A DNA stretch of 64,000 nt from Actinacidiphila acididurans (GTDB lineage Bacteria > Actinomycetota > Actinomycetes > Streptomycetales > Streptomycetaceae), in the NCBI RefSeq assembly GCF_016918855.1, contig NZ_JADKYB010000014.1, positions 186,001 through 250,000 of the forward strand, read 5' to 3'. Numbering within the stretch: position 1 is the first letter of the stretch; the number at the start of each line of letters is the position of its first letter. This document shows positions 42,942 to 50,640 of this stretch, in pieces. A model generated the notes under the pieces. The model ran no database searches, had not been told where the DNA came from, and saw only the letters and a program-made list of their open reading frames with translations. The position numbers and the translations under genes were made by a program.

Positions 42942-44987
42942 TCAGCCCTCGGACAGCCGGGCCAGCGCAGACGCCGCGTCGGCGTTGCCTGCTTCGGTCG
43001 CGCGGGTCCACCAGATGCGGGCGCCGTCGACATCGCCCTGGTTGTGCAGCAAGACGCCGAGGTCGAACATGCCGTTGGCGTTGCCGGCTTCGGCGGCCCG
43101 TGTCCACCAGATGCGGGCGGTGTCAAGGTCACGGTCCTCATGGGCGAGCATGCCGACGCTGAGCATGGCGCGTGTGTTGCCGGCGTCGGCGGCACGGATA
43201 TACCAGGTGCGGGCAGCGTCGCGGTCGCCATCCTCATGTGCGAGGGCACCGAGCATGCCCATGGCGTTGGTGTTGCCGGCTTCGGCGGCGCGTGTCCACC
43301 AGGTGCGGGCGGCATCGGTGTCCCCGTCCTCATTTGCAAGGACGCCGAGCATGGCCATGGCGTGAATGTCGTTGGCGTCGGCCGCGCGAGTGTGCCAGGT
43401 GCGGGCGGCGTCGGTGTCCCCGTTGTCCCTGGCGACAAGTCCGAGGCTGAGCATCGCGCGTGTGTTGCCGGCTTCAGCGGCGCGTGTCCAGGCGACCGTG
43501 GCCTGCGGGCGCCGGTCTGCGGCGAAGGCGGAACCGCCGATCCCAAGGCAGGCTTGCGGGTCCGCCGCCTCGATCAGGGTGTCCCACACCGCGTCCGGGA
43601 TGTCGCTCGCCTTGGGGACGGGGGATGTCGGGTGGACGTGGTTGGTGAGGATGTCGGTGACGCGGTGTCCGTCGGTCCGGCCGGGGGCGCTGCCGTAGGG
43701 GGAGAGGGGGGAGATGCGGTGGGTGTGCTGGACGGGCCGGCAGGCCCAGGTCAGGCCGTTTTCGAACCAGTTGATGGGGGCGTCGGCGCGCTGTTGTCCG
43801 GTCAGGTAGTGGTTGGCCAGGGCTTTGAGTACGGGGGCCGGGATGGTTGGGGGGTGGCCGCAGCGGCGGGCGGTCACGGCGGCGCTCAGGAGGGCCTTGC
43901 CGTAGGGGTCGTCGGCCTGTTCCCAGCGCAGGAGCAGTTCGGGGGCGGCCGACAGAATCTGGGTCAGGCCCAGGCCGGTCCTGCTGTTGGCGGCGGCGTG
44001 CGCGAGGCGGGGGTCGCGGCCGGCCAGTTCCCGGGCGCGTTCCCACTCCGGCTCGGTGAAAGCGGGCAGGGAGAACACCCGAGCCTGCTCCAGGACGTCC
44101 TTGTCGTTGCGGTTCGGCGCGTCCACCTGCCGCTCGGCCAAGGCGCCTGCCGCGGAATCGCCGGCGCCGTTCTGTGAGGCCTCGGTGCTGTCCGCAGGAC
44201 GCGGGGGCGGGGGCGGGGCCGGTGCGGAAGAGGTGCTGCGAAGCTGCTCGTAGCGGTCGGGCCAGATCGTGCCGACGAGTATGACCGGCTGGGTGGTGTC
44301 GGCCAGCAGGCGGCGCACGGTGGCGGCCTCCAGCGGGGTGGCGCCGGTAAGGAAGTCCTGGATCTCGTTGAGCCAGATGACGCTGCGGCCCAGGTTCCGG
44401 CGCTGCGCCCACGCCATGTCGCCGCCCGGGTACGGCCGTATCAGGCTCCAGTCGGGGAGCGTGCTGGAGATCGCTTCCCAGGCGGTGCGGGTCTTGCCGG
44501 CCGCGGCGGGCCCGACGAGCAGTACGAAGCCGCCCTTCGCGGAGCGCGCGCGCAGGTAGTTGCGCAAGTTGGCGTCCACGTCGCGCTCGACGTACTCCGG
44601 CAGGTCCGGCGACAGGCTCTGCGGGGCGTCGGCGGGCAGCGGGATGGACGGATGGATGCCGAGAAGAGCGGGATCGGTCTCGGCCACGGTCCTTGGAGTG
44701 GGCAGGCCCTGCCAAGCACGATGGACACGCGTGTCCTGCTCCAGGCTGTCCTTCGCACGGGCGACCGTGGACTCGCTCACCACCGCGTACAGAGGCTTGA
44801 CGGCCGCCAGCAGCACCGCCGCCGCAGCCAGCACCGCTGGCGCAACCCAGCTCGGTCCGGGCACATGCACGACCTTGACGACGCCAGGCACCGCGCTGAA
44901 CACCGCCATCGCCCCGACCAGACCGGCGAACACCCACGACGACTTCCAGCGTTTCCCCACGACCGCATCGTCGTGGCTGCCGTCCAC
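42942..44987 (-). CDS. Membrane-anchored P-loop NTPase with C-terminal Sel1 repeats
   Basis: 681 aa; start uncertain (GTG 44987 chosen, no strong ribosome site). Two N-terminal membrane segments (WVFAGLVGAMAVFSAVPGVV and APAVLAAAAVLLAAVKPLYAVV) precede a P-loop NTPase region: Walker A LLVGPAAAGKTRTAWE, Walker B-like VIWLNEIQDFL, then VILVGTIWPDRYEQL. A helical middle region resembles STAND/AAA proteins. The C-terminal ~210 residues hold six Sel1-type repeats of 36 aa (WTRAAEAGNTRAMLSLGLVARDNGD type; 108-bp DNA period). It is a plausible signalling or defence-type NTPase. No partner gene is overlapping. Confidence 0.82.
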   Translation of the reverse strand: MDGSHDDAVVGKRWKSSWVFAGLVGAMAVFSAVPGVVKVVHVPGPSWVAPAVLAAAAVLLAAVKPLYAVVSESTVARAKDSLEQDTRVHRAWQGLPTPRTVAETDPALLGIHPSIPLPADAPQSLSPDLPEYVERDVDANLRNYLRARSAKGGFVLLVGPAAAGKTRTAWEAISSTLPDWSLIRPYPGGDMAWAQRRNLGRSVIWLNEIQDFLTGATPLEAATVRRLLADTTQPVILVGTIWPDRYEQLRSTSSAPAPPPPPRPADSTEASQNGAGDSAAGALAERQVDAPNRNDKDVLEQARVFSLPAFTEPEWERARELAGRDPRLAHAAANSRTGLGLTQILSAAPELLLRWEQADDPYGKALLSAAVTARRCGHPPTIPAPVLKALANHYLTGQQRADAPINWFENGLTWACRPVQHTHRISPLSPYGSAPGRTDGHRVTDILTNHVHPTSPVPKASDIPDAVWDTLIEAADPQACLGIGGSAFAADRRPQATVAWTRAAEAGNTRAMLSLGLVARDNGDTDAARTWHTRAADANDIHAMAMLGVLANEDGDTDAARTWWTRAAEAGNTNAMGMLGALAHEDGDRDAARTWYIRAADAGNTRAMLSVGMLAHEDRDLDTARIWWTRAAEAGNANGMFDLGVLLHNQGDVDGARIWWTRATEAGNADAASALARLSEG

Positions 44988-45137
44988 GGGCCGCCACCGG
45001 TTTCGCCCAATTCGACCGCCAATTCCCGTGGGGCGGGCGGGTCCCCGTTCCGGCGCCGACCGCCGCTCGGGCGGCCCGGGCGGATTTCGGTTGTGGCTGT
45101 TAAAGTGCGCTGGCCGTGAGGGGGTTGAGCAGCGGAT

Positions 45138-45725
45138 ATGGGGGGTTGCGTGGGAGCGGTACGGATACGGTTGGTGGCGCTGGCGCTTGTGGGAGCCGGG
45201 GTGCTCGTAGGGTGCGGGTCGTCCGGGGGGTCGGGGGGCCGGAACGTGGAGGTGCGGGTCACCGCGCCCGCGGCCGGCACGCACAGCTCGCCCGTGGTCG
45301 GGCTCCCGCTGCCCGAGCCCAGCGCGACGGCGAGCGTTCGGCCCGACGGGTACGACCCCACGCGGGACGCCGCCGCCGATATCGCCGCGGCTCAGCGGGC
45401 TGCCGCGAAGGACGGCCGGCCCGTGCTCATTGATTTCGGGGCGGACTGGTGCCCGGACTGCGTCGTGCTCGGGCGTACGTTCACTCAGCCCGGCACGGCT
45501 GAGCTGCTTTCGAAGTACCACGTGGTGAAGGTGGACGTCGGGCAGTTCGACCACAACCTGGCCGTCGTCAGGCGCTACGTCAATCTCAACACCAGCGGGA
45601 TTCCGGCGCTTGCGGTGGTCGACTCCCGGGGGCGTACGGAAGTGGCGACGAATCGGGGGGAGTTCGCCAATGCGAGGAGTATGCCGGCGGCGCAGGTGAA
45701 CGCCTTCCTCAGTCGGTGGGCGTGA
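45138..45725 (+). CDS. Thioredoxin-fold lipoprotein
   Basis: 195 aa, ATG 45138 (weak ribosome site). Signal with lipobox LVGCGSS. After a linker, the thioredoxin domain has RPVLIDFGADWCPDCVVLGRTF (active site C105-P-D-C108), VVKVDVGQFDHNLAVVRRYVNL and the cis-Pro region SGIPALAVVD. It is probably a periplasm-side disulfide reductase or isomerase. Its stop overlaps the GTG of the DsbD-like gene (GTGA), indicating a coupled redox pair. Confidence 0.87.
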   Translation: MGGCVGAVRIRLVALALVGAGVLVGCGSSGGSGGRNVEVRVTAPAAGTHSSPVVGLPLPEPSATASVRPDGYDPTRDAAADIAAAQRAAAKDGRPVLIDFGADWCPDCVVLGRTFTQPGTAELLSKYHVVKVDVGQFDHNLAVVRRYVNLNTSGIPALAVVDSRGRTEVATNRGEFANARSMPAAQVNAFLSRWA

Positions 45726-46660
45726 AGGGGGCGCCGCGGGGGTTCGGTACGTTCTCGGGTGCCGGCGCGTTGTGGCTTGTCGCGCAGTTCCCCGCGCCCC
45801 TGGGTGATCCGGGCGAACCCGGCGACGTAACCGCAGCCTTGCCGGGTGCCGGCGCTGCGGAAGCCGGCTCGGGCAGTTCCGGTGCGCTGCCGAGTGCGGA
45901 TGCATCGTGGCTTGTCGCGCAGTTCCCCGCGCCCCTGGGTGATCCGGGCGAACCCGGCGACGCATCCGCAGCCTTGCCGGGTGCCGGCGCTGCGGAAGCC
46001 GGCTCGGGCAGTTCCGGTGCGCTGCCGAGTGCGGATGCATCGTGGCTTGTCGCGCAGTTCCCCGCGCCCCTGGGTGATCCGGGCGAAGCCGGCGCCACAG
46101 TCGTTTCCCCGCGGCGGGCGGGCGCCTTTCGGAAGGGGTTGGCCTCGGCATTGGGTGCCGTCACCGCGGCTGTGGCTCTGGCCGGGTGCGGGGGCGGCTC
46201 CTCCGGGGGCGTACCGGACACGCACGGATCGTTCCGGGCGGGTGGGGTGGCCGTCAGCGTGACGTTGCACCGGGAGGCCGGGCATGGCGGGGGCGGCGTG
46301 TTGGTGACGGCCACGCTGCGGCCCGAGGGGGAGGGGTTTCACGTGTACAGCCTGGAAATGCCGGACGGGGGTGTGGAGGCGCTGGGGATTCCGACCCGGC
46401 TGGGCGTGGGGGCGCCGTTGGAGGCGGCGGGGGCGGTGACGGCGGGGGTCAGGCCGTATGAGCTGAGCATGGCCGGGCTGGACGTAAAGCTGCCGGTGTA
46501 CCCGGACGGGCCCGTCACGCTGAGGTTGCCCGCCAGGATCACCGGCAAGGGCGCGCGTGCCGCCGAGGTGACGTTCACGTACGGGGCGTGCAGTGCGACC
46601 GAAGGGTGCCGGGCGCCGGTGCGGGGGCGGGCGCTGACGGTAGCCCTGCCCGGGGCATAA
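45722..46660 (+). CDS. DsbD-alpha-like lipoprotein with repeat-encoded N-terminal extension
   Basis: 312 aa if started at GTG 45722 (GTGA overlap). Residues ~17-125 are encoded by a 135-bp tandem repeat and give two and a half copies of a 45-aa unit (WLVAQFPAPLGDPGE...). After them comes a normal lipoprotein signal (FRKGLASALGAVTAAVALAGCGGG) and a DsbD N-terminal-like domain: VAVSVTLHREAGHGGG, RPEGEGFHVYSLEMPDGGVEALGIPTRLGVG, and a C-terminal FTYGACSATEGCRAPV with the two cysteines typical of thiol:disulfide carriers. The true start may lie after the repeat (TTG 46139), in which case the extension is not translated. Confidence 0.65.
   Translation: MKGAPRGFGTFSGAGALWLVAQFPAPLGDPGEPGDVTAALPGAGAAEAGSGSSGALPSADASWLVAQFPAPLGDPGEPGDASAALPGAGAAEAGSGSSGALPSADASWLVAQFPAPLGDPGEAGATVVSPRRAGAFRKGLASALGAVTAAVALAGCGGGSSGGVPDTHGSFRAGGVAVSVTLHREAGHGGGGVLVTATLRPEGEGFHVYSLEMPDGGVEALGIPTRLGVGAPLEAAGAVTAGVRPYELSMAGLDVKLPVYPDGPVTLRLPARITGKGARAAEVTFTYGACSATEGCRAPVRGRALTVALPGA
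45772..46095 (+). repeat. 135-bp tandem repeat, 2.4 copies
   Basis: Copies at 45772-45906, 45907-46041 and a partial third from 46042. Each begins GTGGCTTGTCGCGCAGTTCC and contains CCCGCGCCCCTGGGTGATCC. This leading sequence is a widespread intergenic repeat in Streptomyces genomes (recalled). The period is 45 codons, so the reading frame is preserved. Confidence 0.95.
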
Positions 46661-46781
46661 CCGATCGTTTCGGAATGAGGACACCGCATCATCGGGGTGC
46701 GCGCGGCCCGTGCCGTGCGCACGCCGCGGCGGCTGTGAAAATCGCTGTCCGTTCGCCGGAGCACGGTGATAGGCATCCGGC

Positions 46782-47582
46782 GTGCAAGAGACTCTGGAGT
46801 TCCCTGACCTACTGCGGCTGATCGACGATCGGTCGGCTGCTTTCCGCGCCGCGGTCGCCGCCGCGCCCAGCCTCGACGTGCAGGTGCCGACGTGCCCCGA
46901 GTGGACGCTGTTCGACCTGGTGCAGCACCTTGGTGAGGGGCGCCGTGCGTGGGCCGCCACCATCTCCGCGGGACCTGACGCCACGGCCAAGGCCTCACCC
47001 AAGGGCGACGCGACCGCACCTCGGGAGCGCGAGGCCCTGCTGGCCTGGTTGGCCGCATCGACGCAGCTGCTGCTGGACGCGCTGGGGGAGGCCGGCCCGG
47101 ATCGCGGTTGCTGGACGTGGTGGGGCAAGTCCCAGTCGCCGCAGACCTGCGGCGCCGTCGCCCGGCACCAGCTCCACGAGATCGCGGTGCACACCTACGA
47201 CGCCCAGCTCACCGTAGGTGCCCCGCAGCCGCTGCCGGAGGAAGTGGCGCTCGACGGCGCTGAGGAGTTCCTCTCCACCATATGCACCACGACGGAGGCC
47301 TGGCCGCACGAGCCTGCGGTCGTCGACTACCACGCCACCGAGGGCCGCTCCTGGCGCCACTGGCTCTCCGACGACGGCGCACGGGCCGCCCGTCTGTCCA
47401 CACCCGGCACGACTCCGGCCTCCGCCACCGACGAGGAGCCGGAGGCGACTGATGCCTCCATCGAGGGTTCGGCCAATGAGCTGGTCCTCTCTTTCTACGG
47501 CCGCATTCCGCTGGACTCCCTGAAGCTCGACGACAACCGGGGGGTCTTCGACCAGCTCGTAGCCTGGGACCCGGAGCAGTAG
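46782..47582 (+). CDS. Maleylpyruvate isomerase-family mycothiol-dependent enzyme (DinB-like)
   Basis: 266 aa, GTG 46782. The MDMPI N-terminal four-helix bundle shows CPEWTLFDLVQHLGEGRRAWAATI (first histidine of the metal site), WWGKSQSPQTCGAVARHQLHEIAVHTYDAQL with the H-x3-H pair, and a C-terminal MDMPI_C region (GSANELVLSFYGRIPLDSLKLDDN). Such enzymes use mycothiol in detoxification. The following TetR regulator is read in the same direction but has its own operator. Confidence 0.88.
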   Translation: MQETLEFPDLLRLIDDRSAAFRAAVAAAPSLDVQVPTCPEWTLFDLVQHLGEGRRAWAATISAGPDATAKASPKGDATAPREREALLAWLAASTQLLLDALGEAGPDRGCWTWWGKSQSPQTCGAVARHQLHEIAVHTYDAQLTVGAPQPLPEEVALDGAEEFLSTICTTTEAWPHEPAVVDYHATEGRSWRHWLSDDGARAARLSTPGTTPASATDEEPEATDASIEGSANELVLSFYGRIPLDSLKLDDNRGVFDQLVAWDPEQ

Positions 47583-47604
47583 TACGTGACGGGGCGTCAA
47601 CCTC

Positions 47605-47620
47605 TTGCTCGGGTGAGCAA
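47605..47620. promoter_or_regulatory. Operator-like inverted repeat upstream of TetR gene
   Basis: TTGCTC-GGGT-GAGCAA, perfect 6-bp arms. A further half site TTGCTC at 47635-47640 directly abuts the TetR ATG, and a GAGCAA lies at 47665. Autoregulation by the TetR protein is likely. Confidence 0.65.
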
Positions 47621-47640
47621 ATCCGCGTACTTTCTTGCTC

Positions 47641-48285
47641 ATGCAAGCCAAAGATAGCTCGACCGAGCAAAGGGCGGGGCGCAGGAGCAGGGCGTCCTTC
47701 ACGGAGACGGGGCGCCGCGCGCAGATCGTCGCGGCGGCGATCGACGTGATTGCCGAAGTCGGCTACCACCGGGCCTCGTTCGCGAAGATCGCGGAGCGGG
47801 CCGGGCTGAGCAGCACGGGCATGATCTCGTACCACTTCGACGGGCGGGACGACCTCATGCGCGAGGTCGTCGCCGAGGTGATGCGGCTCGCGGACGGGTA
47901 CGTGCGGCCCCGTATCGAGGCCCACGAGAACTACACGGCGCGCCTGCGGGCCTTCATCGAGGGCAACCTCGACCTGTGCGCGGCCTTCCCGAACCACCTC
48001 GCCGCGATCACCGAGGTCCTCACCAACCTCCGCGGCGGCGACCCCACCATGGTCGCCTTCGTCGACATGAACGAGGCGATCCTCGCCACCCAGGTGGAGC
48101 AGATCCGCAAGGCGCAACGCGCGGGTGAGTTCGGCGACTTCGATCCCTGGGTGATGGTGCGGGCGATCCGGGCCGCCATCGACGACGTGGTGCGGCGCGC
48201 CACCCACGAGCCGGATCTCGACGTACGGGCCGCCGGCCGGGAGTTGGCGGACCTGTTCGACCGCGCCACCAGGAGGACGTCATGA
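47641..48285 (+). CDS. TetR-family transcriptional regulator
   Basis: 214 aa, ATG 47641. No canonical ribosome site because the half operator TTGCTC occupies the leader. HTH: RRAQIVAAAIDVIAEVGYHRASFAKIAERAGLSSTGMISYHFDGRDDLMREV (in part). C-terminal domain typical of TetR_C (RLRAFIEGNLDLCAAFPNHLAAITEVL). It overlaps the following membrane-protein gene (ATGA) and probably represses this two-gene operon. Confidence 0.92.
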   Translation: MQAKDSSTEQRAGRRSRASFTETGRRAQIVAAAIDVIAEVGYHRASFAKIAERAGLSSTGMISYHFDGRDDLMREVVAEVMRLADGYVRPRIEAHENYTARLRAFIEGNLDLCAAFPNHLAAITEVLTNLRGGDPTMVAFVDMNEAILATQVEQIRKAQRAGEFGDFDPWVMVRAIRAAIDDVVRRATHEPDLDVRAAGRELADLFDRATRRTS

Positions 48286-49067
48286 CCACAGCGGACACGG
48301 GGGCGCCGATCATGGCAACGCATCCGGCGGCAGGGGCGGCAGCGGGGCCCGCACCACGGCCCGACACGGAACCGGCCGACCCGGCCCACCACGCCACCGA
48401 CCCGGCCCGGGATGTCGACGAGGCCGCCGCGGTGAACCGTGAGCGCAGAACCAGGGCGCTGCGCCGGCGCCTGGTCGCCCAGCTCCTCTTCGAGCTCGTC
48501 CTCCCCCTCGGCTCCTACTACGGGCTGCGCGCGGCCGGCGCCGGCCAGTACGTCTCGATGGCCGTCGGCAGCGTGCTGCTCCTGCCCTGGATCGTGTACG
48601 GCATCGTGCGGCAGCGGCGCGTCGAGGCGACGGCGGTGTTCACGCTGAGCCTGGTGGTGCTCGGCACCCTGCTGTCGCTGATCACCGGCAGCCCGCGGGT
48701 GCTGATGATCCGGGACAGCTGGCTGACGGCGACGCTCGGGATCTGGGTGCTGGGCACGCTGCCCACCCGGCGCCCGTTCATGATGACGGCCGCGCGCGGC
48801 ATCGTCATCGCCAAGATCGGCGAGCCCGGGCTGGCCGCGTGGGAGGCGCAGTGGGACACGGACCCGACGTTCCGTCACCACCTGCGGCTGCTCACCGCCG
48901 TGTGGGGCTCGGGCTTCCTCCTCGACGCCGTGCTGCGCGTGGCGCTGGCGTACACGATCCCGGTGGACGCCTTCCCGCTCACCAGCACGCTGCTCTGGCT
49001 GGTGCTGCTCGGCGGGCTGATCGGCTTCCACAACTGGTACATCACCCGGAACGGGCTGAAGCTGTGA
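48282..49067 (+). CDS. VC0807-like integral membrane protein
   Basis: 261 aa, ATG overlapping the TetR stop. Polar N-terminus (~60 aa), then six hydrophobic segments (LLFELVLPLGSYYGLRA, YVSMAVGSVLLLPWIVYGIV, ATAVFTLSLVVLGTLLSLI, TATLGIWVLGTL, LLDAVLRVALAYTIPV, LLWLVLLGGLIGFHNWYI). It resembles VC0807-family proteins (recalled), which are often under a TetR regulator. Role unknown. Confidence 0.8.
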   Translation: MTTADTGAPIMATHPAAGAAAGPAPRPDTEPADPAHHATDPARDVDEAAAVNRERRTRALRRRLVAQLLFELVLPLGSYYGLRAAGAGQYVSMAVGSVLLLPWIVYGIVRQRRVEATAVFTLSLVVLGTLLSLITGSPRVLMIRDSWLTATLGIWVLGTLPTRRPFMMTAARGIVIAKIGEPGLAAWEAQWDTDPTFRHHLRLLTAVWGSGFLLDAVLRVALAYTIPVDAFPLTSTLLWLVLLGGLIGFHNWYITRNGLKL

Positions 49068-49074
49068 TCCCCTC

Positions 49075-49110
49075 CGCGCCGGCCGCCCACGGGGGGGGGC
49101 GGCCGGCGCG
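49075..49110. terminator. Strong bidirectional terminator
   Basis: 14-bp perfect arms CGCGCCGGCCGCCC (49075-49088) and GGGCGGCCGGCGCG (49097-49110) with a G-run loop, between convergent genes. Confidence 0.85.
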
Positions 49111-49120
49111 ATGGCCGGGG

Positions 49121-49747
49121 TCAGGGAGTGGCGGGAGCGAAGGAGGTGCCGGTCCCGGGGAAGGGGGGAACGCACGCGGGTGCGGCTCCGCGCTGTACGT
49201 GGGCGGTGATGACGTACCCGGCGTGTGCGGGGTCGGTACGGGCCAGGGGGAACACGACGAGCAGGTGCGCGCCGGCGGGAATCGCCTCGGGCCGGACGTC
49301 GAGAAGCGGCTTGCCGCCCTTGGCCGTTTCGATACGCCACACCCCTTGGACGAAGGGGGCGGACTCGGCCGCGGGGGCACCGGTCGCCGCGGGCGCTTCG
49401 ACATCGGGCGCGCCGGCGGTCGGCGGGGTGGAGCAGCCGGGCTCGCCGGCGTGGACGAGGGCCGGGACGCCGAGGCGGTTGAGGTCGCGCTGTACGGCGT
49501 TCAGGTCGAGCCGCTTGGCGTCCGGGTCGGTGATGGCGAGCCGGACCACGCCGTGGGCCCCGCGCCGCACGGTGTACGCGGGGGCGTGCGCGGCGGCGGA
49601 GTGGTGGTGGCCGGTGGCCGCGGTGGTGGCGAGGACGGCCCCGGCCGCGGCCGCGACGATCAGCGGGACGGCCAGGAGGGCGAGGCGGCGCCGGGGACGG
49701 GCGCGGGCAGCGGCGGACGCTCCGGGCGAGCGGTGGATCTCGTTCAT
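49121..49747 (-). CDS. Hypothetical single-pass membrane/exported protein
   Basis: 208 aa from ATG 49747, 8 bases after GAGGA; ATG 49813 would add 22 residues. A basic N-terminus (ARARPRRR) precedes one membrane segment (LALLAVPLIVAAAAGAVLATTA), then a soluble domain: YTVRRGAHGVVRLAITDPDAKRLDLNAVQRDLNRLGVPALVHAG (in part), PLLDVRPEAIPAGAHLLVVFPL. It looks like the CU044_5270/anti-sigma-associated class of Streptomyces membrane proteins. No sigma-factor gene is adjacent, so function is unknown. Confidence 0.72.
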   Translation of the reverse strand: MNEIHRSPGASAAARARPRRRLALLAVPLIVAAAAGAVLATTAATGHHHSAAAHAPAYTVRRGAHGVVRLAITDPDAKRLDLNAVQRDLNRLGVPALVHAGEPGCSTPPTAGAPDVEAPAATGAPAAESAPFVQGVWRIETAKGGKPLLDVRPEAIPAGAHLLVVFPLARTDPAHAGYVITAHVQRGAAPACVPPFPGTGTSFAPATP

Positions 49748-49962
49748 CAGCTGGTCCTCGATCAGTCGGGTCCCGGCCCGGGTCCGGGCGGCCTCTTCCC
49801 TCTCCACACCCATGAGTTGTCCGGCCGCCCGTGACCGGTTCCCATGATCCGCGTCACGGGCGCCGAGCGGGCCCAACGTAGGCTCTGGACGCGCGCGGTC
49901 GACGGGGAGCGCGTCGCGGTCGACGAGTCCGACGAACGGTTCGACGAACGGAGTGTCCCGCT

Positions 49963-50619
49963 GTGTCGCAGGCGCACGAGGAACAGCAGGAACAGCAGGA
50001 ACAGCAGGAACAGCAGGAACAGCAGGAACAGCAGGAAGAAGTCCTGGCCAAGATCCGCAAGGGGCTCGTCTACACCGAGACCGAAGCCGCCTTCCAGGCC
50101 CCTCGACGCCGGACCGAGCAGATCTTCGCGTACAACCACACCCCGCCCAACGAAACCGAGAAGCTCCGTACGCTGCTGGTCTCGATCCTCGGATCGGTCG
50201 GTGAGCGCGCGATATTGGCGTCGCCCTTCCACGCCGCCTTCGGCAGCAACGTGCACATCGGTGACGACTTCTTCGGCAACGTGAACCTCACGTTCGTCGA
50301 CGACGTCGACATCCGCATAGGCAACGGCGTCATGATCGCGCCCAGCGTGACCCTGACGACCACCGGCCACCCGGTGCACCCCGCCCGGCGGGTGGACTTC
50401 GGGCGGTTCTCGGAGCCGATCGTGATCGAGGACAAGGTCTGGATCGGCAGCAACGCGGTCGTCCTGCCCGGGGTCCGGATCGGCTACGGCTCGGTCATCG
50501 GCGCGGGGAGCGTCGTCAGCCGCGACATTCCGCCCATGTCCGTGGCGGTCGGCACCCCTTGCCGCGTCGTGCGGCCCATCACGGACGAGGACCTCAGGAC
50601 GCGTACGGCCGGGGCGTGA
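49963..50619 (+). CDS. Sugar O-acetyltransferase (LacA/Maa type) with EQQ-repeat N-terminus
   Basis: 218 aa, GTG 49963 about 9 bases after GGAG. Residues 7-24 are six EQQ triplets. The maltose/galactoside acetyltransferase N-domain follows (LVYTETEAAFQAPRRRTEQIFAYNHTPPNETEKLR, part). The left-handed beta-helix has hexapeptide repeats: HIGDDFFGNVNLTFVDDVDIRIGNGVMIAPSVTLTTTGHPVHPARR (catalytic His in TTGHPVHP), IGSNAVVLPGVRIGYGSVIGAGSVVSRDIP. It transfers acetyl from acetyl-CoA to sugars. Usual length is ~190 aa; the excess is the repeat tail. Confidence 0.92.
   Translation: MSQAHEEQQEQQEQQEQQEQQEQQEEVLAKIRKGLVYTETEAAFQAPRRRTEQIFAYNHTPPNETEKLRTLLVSILGSVGERAILASPFHAAFGSNVHIGDDFFGNVNLTFVDDVDIRIGNGVMIAPSVTLTTTGHPVHPARRVDFGRFSEPIVIEDKVWIGSNAVVLPGVRIGYGSVIGAGSVVSRDIPPMSVAVGTPCRVVRPITDEDLRTRTAGA
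49981..50034 (+). repeat. 9-bp microsatellite (GAACAGCAG)6 in the acetyltransferase gene
   Basis: Six perfect consecutive units encode Glu-Gln-Gln triplets. Perfect identity at synonymous positions indicates recent slippage; the frame is maintained with any copy number. Confidence 0.97.
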
Positions 50620-50640
50620 CGGAAGTCGCGAACCGCGAGG

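Noticed and set aside
45772..46095. Possible insertion element
   Set aside because: Pure tandem repeat with no transposase, terminal inverted repeats or target duplication.
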